Source: Oopsacas minuta
Lineage: Eukaryota; Porifera; Hexactinellida; Lyssacinosida; Leucopsacidae
Direction of reading: 5' to 3'
Assembly: GCA_024704765.1 (NCBI GenBank)
Contig: JAKMXF010000324.1
Location: forward strand, 280,675 to 344,674
DNA length: 64,000 nucleotides
Position 1 is the stretch's first letter; every line of letters begins with the position of its first letter. A program made the position numbers and the translations under genes. Below, one piece after another: positions 59,780 through 64,000 of this stretch. The notes below the pieces were generated by a model. That model did no database searches, was not told where the DNA came from, and saw nothing but the letters and a program-made list of their open reading frames with translations.

Positions 59780-60235
59780 CTATGCAATCAATGCAGAAGC
59801 TGTTGCAGATTCGTATTTCCAGTTAGGAGGCAATATACGTGTAGTCCTATAGTACCGTGATAATCTATAGAGACGACTCTCAACTAGGATGAGGCGAAAT
59901 TTAGAATCTTTATCTTTCTTATTCTTTTCCAGATGTTTGCGGATATTGACAGCTTTCTTTATCAGATAGTACAGATCCTCTGGGAGGGTGGGGGCTAAAC
60001 CTTTCGCCTTGAGAATACGTAGAATCTTATTTCCGGTTATGTTCTTCACCTGAGCTATGCCATTACAATCACGTAGAATAACACCGATTTGTGAGGGCTG
60101 CATACCTTTCTTAGCCAGGCGGTAGATGTGATCCTTGACCTCTTCAGAGGGCATTTTGAGCCAATTGGGGATGGAACGACGGTATGGGATAGCAGAGGAT
60201 GATATCCCCTTTCCTGGGGTGTGCATACGACCCAT
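59780..60235 (-). CDS. RPS13: Small ribosomal subunit protein uS15
   Basis: 151 residues, the exact length of animal RPS13, as a single exon. Starts [20 protein letters not shown], contains [26 protein letters not shown] and the uS15 core with [20 protein letters not shown] and [20 protein letters not shown], ending ATASALIA. Part of the 40S platform near helix 20-22 of 18S rRNA. Confidence 0.97.
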   Translation of the reverse strand: MGRMHTPGKGISSSAIPYRRSIPNWLKMPSEEVKDHIYRLAKKGMQPSQIGVILRDCNGIAQVKNITGNKILRILKAKGLAPTLPEDLYYLIKKAVNIRKHLEKNKKDKDSKFRLILVESRLYRLSRYYRTTRILPPNWKYESATASALIA

Positions 60236-60568
60236 TATGTAGCTCTAGTATATGAGGGGCTAATATGAAATTGCTAATAATTTTCTGTAACAAGATTTTA
60301 AACGGAGTTCGTTATCACGATAGTAAATCTGTATATGCAACATAAAATAAGTCATTCTGCAAAGTACATCAACGCCATACTATCATGCTTCAGGAAATAA
60401 AATCATAGTATACTTTGTTATAACAGTTCGTGTATACTTTCAATCACATGAACTATCATACAAATATCTACCCAGCATGTATACAATAACCATGTGCTCA
60501 CCTAGATCCACGAGCAACAGTACTGCTATGTATATAATAACGTAGTTGGTGTACTCATTTATCAAATA
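60236..60568. other. Divergent intergenic region
   Basis: Shared 5' flank of RPS13 (-) and the secreted GH16-like gene (+), 333 bases. No transposon ends or other element recognised. Confidence 0.5.
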
Positions 60569-62098
60569 ATGCAACAGTCCCTCCTAATACGTGTATTAAT
60601 CTCACTATGTCTGGGTGTAACACTTGTCCAGAGCAGTGGGTGTAGTTGGAACGGGAACATGCCTGGACCTGGGGGTAGCGGGCATTGCCCCGCACCAGTC
60701 TCATCTAATTCCTGTCCAGTAACGCCGTCATACTACGAGATGCAATCAAGAGGAAATTTATGGCCTTGCCCAAGCTACAACAAATCCCAAGGAGCCAAAT
60801 ATTACACCGGAAATTGTACTATAGGGGGTGGATCGAACCCACTATGTCATTTCAACGAGGCCTCGCCAAATTTCGGTTGTTGTTGTCCAGGTGACGGATG
60901 CTGGGCTCCACCCCATTTTAACTGGATCATAGGTGTATGTAAAGGCAATACATGTGGTGGATATAATAACGCTCCCAGCACTAAACAATACAAAAACGCT
61001 GGGTCTAATCTTATAGTAAACTACGCTGCTTCCTATCAATGGAATTCTGCAAGCAAACACTGGGAAATTGTAAATGATTCTTCATTCAATACGAACGGAT
61101 CTAGACCAGCATTTAATACTATAAAACCTAACGGAGGGCTAAGCGGGACACAAGCATGGTTACAACCACAGCCTGGGGGATCAGCTGATTGGTCATGGGG
61201 GTATTACCCAGCTGGGGTTACTGGGGTGGGACCTCCTGGCATGTTATTTGTGTTGTCAGTTGAGAGCGTTTGGAATGTGGCTTGGTATATGCTTAACCAG
61301 GTGACGCTAGACAAAGGCCCTTCTGCAAGATACCCGAGTGAAAAGTGTCCTCATGGCAACGACAACTGTTGGGCAAGTGGTAACGCAGGAGAAATAGATT
61401 TCTTAGAGTCCGCATGGACTGTGAACGCTGGAGCTACAGATGAGTATAGAAGATTATACGCTACACAATGGAATCAAGTCGGTCGATCATTCATAGGAGA
61501 ATCTGGGTCCACATGTAATGCGGATGGTGGTTGGTTTTCTAATTCAGAAACTACTAATAATTATTTCCTGGGAACAAAACCCAATCAATTGGAGCCGTAT
61601 ATATACGCTGCTGTGGTAGATAGAATAGGCACATTCATTTATAGAATTCCATCTTCACAGAGCGACAGTATTTGGCCAGGATTATCACGGAAAACAGCTG
61701 ATTGCGTTATAGGACCAAGACCGACAAAAAGACCAATGAATAGCGGTCCACCGTGTGATGATCGCAATCCATATTGTGCTCTATTTATACCCAACTGTCA
61801 GGCGGACTCATGGGGTGGGGCAGCAGCAGGGAGACAGGGAGGAGCTAATCAGGGGTGTAAGGTGAATGGGAACCAGGGATGGTGTCAAAACTGGTGGAAA
61901 CTGTTTGAAAACACTGGTCAGTGGTTATGGCCGGTAAATGGCAGACAAAGTGTAATACAATATCAATATCCTGCATCAGCTGTTAAAATGCCCTGGTACT
62001 ACCAGATGGAAGCATGGAAAGTTAACTGGTCGGGTAGCCCTGTGTATAATGGGGCCTGTTGTGTTAACAGTAAAGGACATTGTCCTACTGGTGAATGA
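60569..62098 (+). CDS. Secreted Cys-rich protein with GH16-like EIDFLE motif
   Basis: 509 residues, single exon, start MQQSLLIRVLISLCLGVTLV (signal peptide, cut near SSGC). It is rich in Cys, Trp, Gly, Asn and Pro. A small Cys-rich segment near residue 97-111 reads NFGCCCPGDGCWAPP. Around residue 275, after NDNCWASGNA, comes GEIDFLESAW, matching the E-[IL]-D-x-(x)-E active site of GH16 (clan B) beta-glucanases and transglycosylases; the strand before it (GMLFVLSVESVWNVAWYML) fits a jelly-roll. Near the end are NWWKLFENTGQWLWP and GACCVNSKGHC. Family assignment beyond the motif is uncertain; GH7, whose motif is ExDxWE-like, is a weaker alternative. The intron-free, secreted design makes ancient transfer from a microbe possible, but codon use is not obviously different. 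Confidence 0.6.
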   Translation: MQQSLLIRVLISLCLGVTLVQSSGCSWNGNMPGPGGSGHCPAPVSSNSCPVTPSYYEMQSRGNLWPCPSYNKSQGAKYYTGNCTIGGGSNPLCHFNEASPNFGCCCPGDGCWAPPHFNWIIGVCKGNTCGGYNNAPSTKQYKNAGSNLIVNYAASYQWNSASKHWEIVNDSSFNTNGSRPAFNTIKPNGGLSGTQAWLQPQPGGSADWSWGYYPAGVTGVGPPGMLFVLSVESVWNVAWYMLNQVTLDKGPSARYPSEKCPHGNDNCWASGNAGEIDFLESAWTVNAGATDEYRRLYATQWNQVGRSFIGESGSTCNADGGWFSNSETTNNYFLGTKPNQLEPYIYAAVVDRIGTFIYRIPSSQSDSIWPGLSRKTADCVIGPRPTKRPMNSGPPCDDRNPYCALFIPNCQADSWGGAAAGRQGGANQGCKVNGNQGWCQNWWKLFENTGQWLWPVNGRQSVIQYQYPASAVKMPWYYQMEAWKVNWSGSPVYNGACCVNSKGHCPTGE

Positions 62099-62731
62099 TT
62101 TATGACGTATATAAATAATTCTGTAGTTATTCTTTAGTGAATATTTTGATTAGATTCGAAAAATATATCTTTGAATTTTGGGTACTGTTAGTAGGAAACT
62201 TGTTTCAGCTCCGCCTGCCACATGAATATTGTCATTATTTCACGATTTCATCAATGAATTCAATTACACAATATATTTACTAACTAACGGGTGAATAGTA
62301 GTGATATTAATATTCACAGAACTCCTTTAACACGCTTAATTAAAATATTTCGAAGTAGAGTCATTGAATTGGTCACATTGTATAATGATAAAGTGTCAAA
62401 CAATGAGATAATGATAATGAAATGCAGCCCGCCGCGTGCTTAGATGGACATCATGTGGAGCTGAGACAAGTTTCTCATTAAGTATGAATTTCATATAATA
62501 GACTACTAATTGCAAGATAATTCATGATTGTATTCATCAAATGGCGTATAGTCCCTAGAAGTAAATTACCCGAAAATGAGCTACCCCATTAGGCCATTAC
62601 CAATACTCCATACACCCCATACTCATATTATGACGTCAAAATATCACTGAGTATAACTAATACAAAATACCTACAATACTCTGTGATAGAACAAAGCACA
62701 ACTACAATAAGGCCTACAAATTATTCTATAA
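62099..62731. repeat. Intergenic region dominated by a family D element (about 62190-62490)
   Basis: TAGGAAACTTGTTTCAGCTCC left and TGGAGCTGAGACAAGTTTCTC right are inverted ends. The interior is the reverse complement of 17340-17656 along most of its length (CTTTAACACGCTTAATTAAA, TTTACTAACTAACGGGTGAA). The rest of the interval is plain AT-rich sequence. Confidence 0.85.
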
Positions 62732-63076
62732 CTAATCGTCATCATCAAAGAGACCGAATCCCATATCATCTTCTGAACCAGACCCGTCATCGTCGCCTCC
62801 TTTATCATCCTTACCCTCATCCTTATCAGCTGTTTTCTCTTGTTTGTCATTCCCACCAGTTGATGCCGAAGCAGCTGTTACTGTACCTACGGAAGAAAGG
62901 AGAGCACCTATATCCTTACCAGCTAATGTCTTAGCCATAATATCAGCCCAGAAAATTTCTATATCGATATTAGCACCCTTACAGAGTGTAGTTATCTTGT
63001 CAGATGTTATGTCTACCTTGTCATCATACAATATGAGACTACTGTATACTGCAGCTAGTTCTGATTTACTGGACAT
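62732..63076 (-). CDS. RPLP1: Large ribosomal subunit stalk protein P1
   Basis: 114 residues, single exon. MSSKSELAAVYSSLILYDDK and VDITSDKITTLCKGANIDIE form the N-terminal helical dimerisation domain with P2. An Ala/Gly/Lys hinge follows, then the acidic C terminus SEDDMGFGLFDDDD, the conserved stalk tail that recruits elongation factors (usually SDDDMGFGLFD). The SELA start and FWADIMAKTL separate P1 from P2. Confidence 0.96.
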   Translation of the reverse strand: MSSKSELAAVYSSLILYDDKVDITSDKITTLCKGANIDIEIFWADIMAKTLAGKDIGALLSSVGTVTAASASTGGNDKQEKTADKDEGKDDKGGDDDGSGSEDDMGFGLFDDDD

Positions 63077-63465
63077 TATCGATAGGTTTTTAGTATAGGT
63101 TTATAGCTAAGAGATAGATGTCTGTATATAAGGATATTTAATGGTGTATTAGATATTGGAGGATATAAATAGAAATATGACTAAAAATAGATAATTGCTA
63201 TAATCTTAATATTGCAATCTACTCCATTCCACTCCTGTCATATCGAAATAGTAGCCGTAAATATCGAAGCCTTAAATTGTACTAAGTGTATGGTCACAAA
63301 CTGTCAAAAGTAACACGGTATTCGGTATCAGCATTGGGTAAGGCTGCTATCCACGAATACTAATATTCGGTTCAAACAGTTTGAAAATTGATTTCTAACA
63401 TACATACAAAGTGTTAGATAATTAACAAACAAACTAGTATAATGAATGAAAGGATAAAAAGAAAG
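63077..63465. other. Intergenic region with a family A remnant (about 63226-63345)
   Basis: CCACTCCTGTCATATCGAAA, GTAAATATCGAAGCCTTAAA and TATGGTCACAAACTGTCAAA are family A words; the right end is lost. Nothing else recognised. Confidence 0.55.
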
Positions 63466-64000
63466 TCAAAAGAATTGGAGACAATTAGTATTCTTATCAC
63501 ACACAACTATAATGTGTCCTGTGTTGTCTAGTGCTATTCCCCATGGACAATAGAACTCCCCGATACCCTGACCTTCCTTCCCAAACTTGTGTATCTGTTC
63601 TCCCTCCTGATTGAATACGTACACACAGTGATTATTGTAGTCACTCATAATGATGTTATAATCTCTGTCTATGTCGAAACAGTATGCACTTTTAGTTTGT
63701 TTGCCATAACCCTAGTTATCAGTCTGTTGGTTAGAACGTGATCTGAATTGAACACAAACATACACGGATCACTATCATCTAGCACCAATACTCTGTCTCT
63801 TGTAACCTTAACGTCATGTGGATACCTAAACAAGTCTATTCCTAGCGTGGAATGGAACTTGAATTCTTGAGTTAAGATTTGAACTCTGTTATTAGAACTA
63901 ACACATACGTACACATTGCTATTTCTATCAGAGACATCTAGGCCACGTGGACTGTTGAACTGAGCTTCTCCATTCCCTTCACTACCAACACTCTTGATTA
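63466..64000 (-). pseudogene. NHL-repeat family copy 4, C-terminal part, frameshifted
   Basis: The propeller end of another family member, running off the window on the minus strand. It is colinear with the copies at 5838 and 14055 ([53 protein letters not shown], ending NCLQFF). At about 63711 one base is missing compared with the intact copies (ACTAGGGTTATGGC here, ACTAGAGGTGATGGC at 6856), so the frame shifts after LITR and stops at 63669, then reopens. The N-terminal half is outside the window. Confidence 0.8.

Overview
The window is animal nuclear DNA. It is AT-rich, with many short GT-AG introns, the standard genetic code, and metazoan-type genes: NUP153, E2F, a GCK-III Ste20 kinase, SCYL3-like, an AGO-clade Argonaute and a CapG/severin-like gelsolin. 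The gene content, and a lineage-specific family of coiled-coil/NHL-repeat genes, make me think of a sponge, possibly a glass sponge. That is recollection plus inference; no database search was run. Genes are tightly packed, on both strands, and often nested.

Left third (1-23 kb): the 5' end of a DNase I/sphingomyelinase-like gene (-), RFC1 C-terminal exons, CMC2, a DHHC palmitoyltransferase, TMEM185, a coiled-coil/NHL gene, eIF4E, an Argonaute split by a one-base frameshift, a TSG101-like UEV protein, a second NHL gene, an SCYL3-like pseudokinase, SMPD4 (4 exons) and an E2F factor (about 6 exons).

Middle (23.8-47 kb): a plus-strand coiled-coil gene assembled from 13 small exons (23854-33272). 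Its introns hold three minus-strand genes: a glutathionyl-hydroquinone-reductase-type GST, a PP2A B'' subunit and UBA52. Next come two tandem minus-strand genes that keep only the coiled-coil part of the NHL family, each with a perfect hairpin upstream. NUP153 (-) follows, with RanBP2 zinc fingers; its upstream exons appear to straddle CIAPIN1 (+), a dead NHL copy (+), NFU1 (+) and an ML-domain gene (-).

Right third (47-64 kb): a RING protein, an STK24/25/26 kinase, a tandem array of tiny Gly/Ala-rich hydrophobic genes running into a 209-base assembly gap, a three-domain gelsolin, a deoxynucleoside kinase, RPS13, a secreted Cys-rich protein with a GH16-like EIDFLE motif, RPLP1 and a broken NHL copy at the edge.

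The genes are mostly housekeeping and do not form one pathway. The accessory layer is (a) six NHL-family loci in all states of repair, (b) at least seven families of short non-autonomous DNA transposons, the commonest present about 15 times, mostly in introns and promoters, and (c) the hydrophobic mini-gene array. Several reading frames are broken by single-base deletions, so either real decay or residual assembly error is affecting this contig. Exon joins were made by eye from splice sites, phase and family resemblance.
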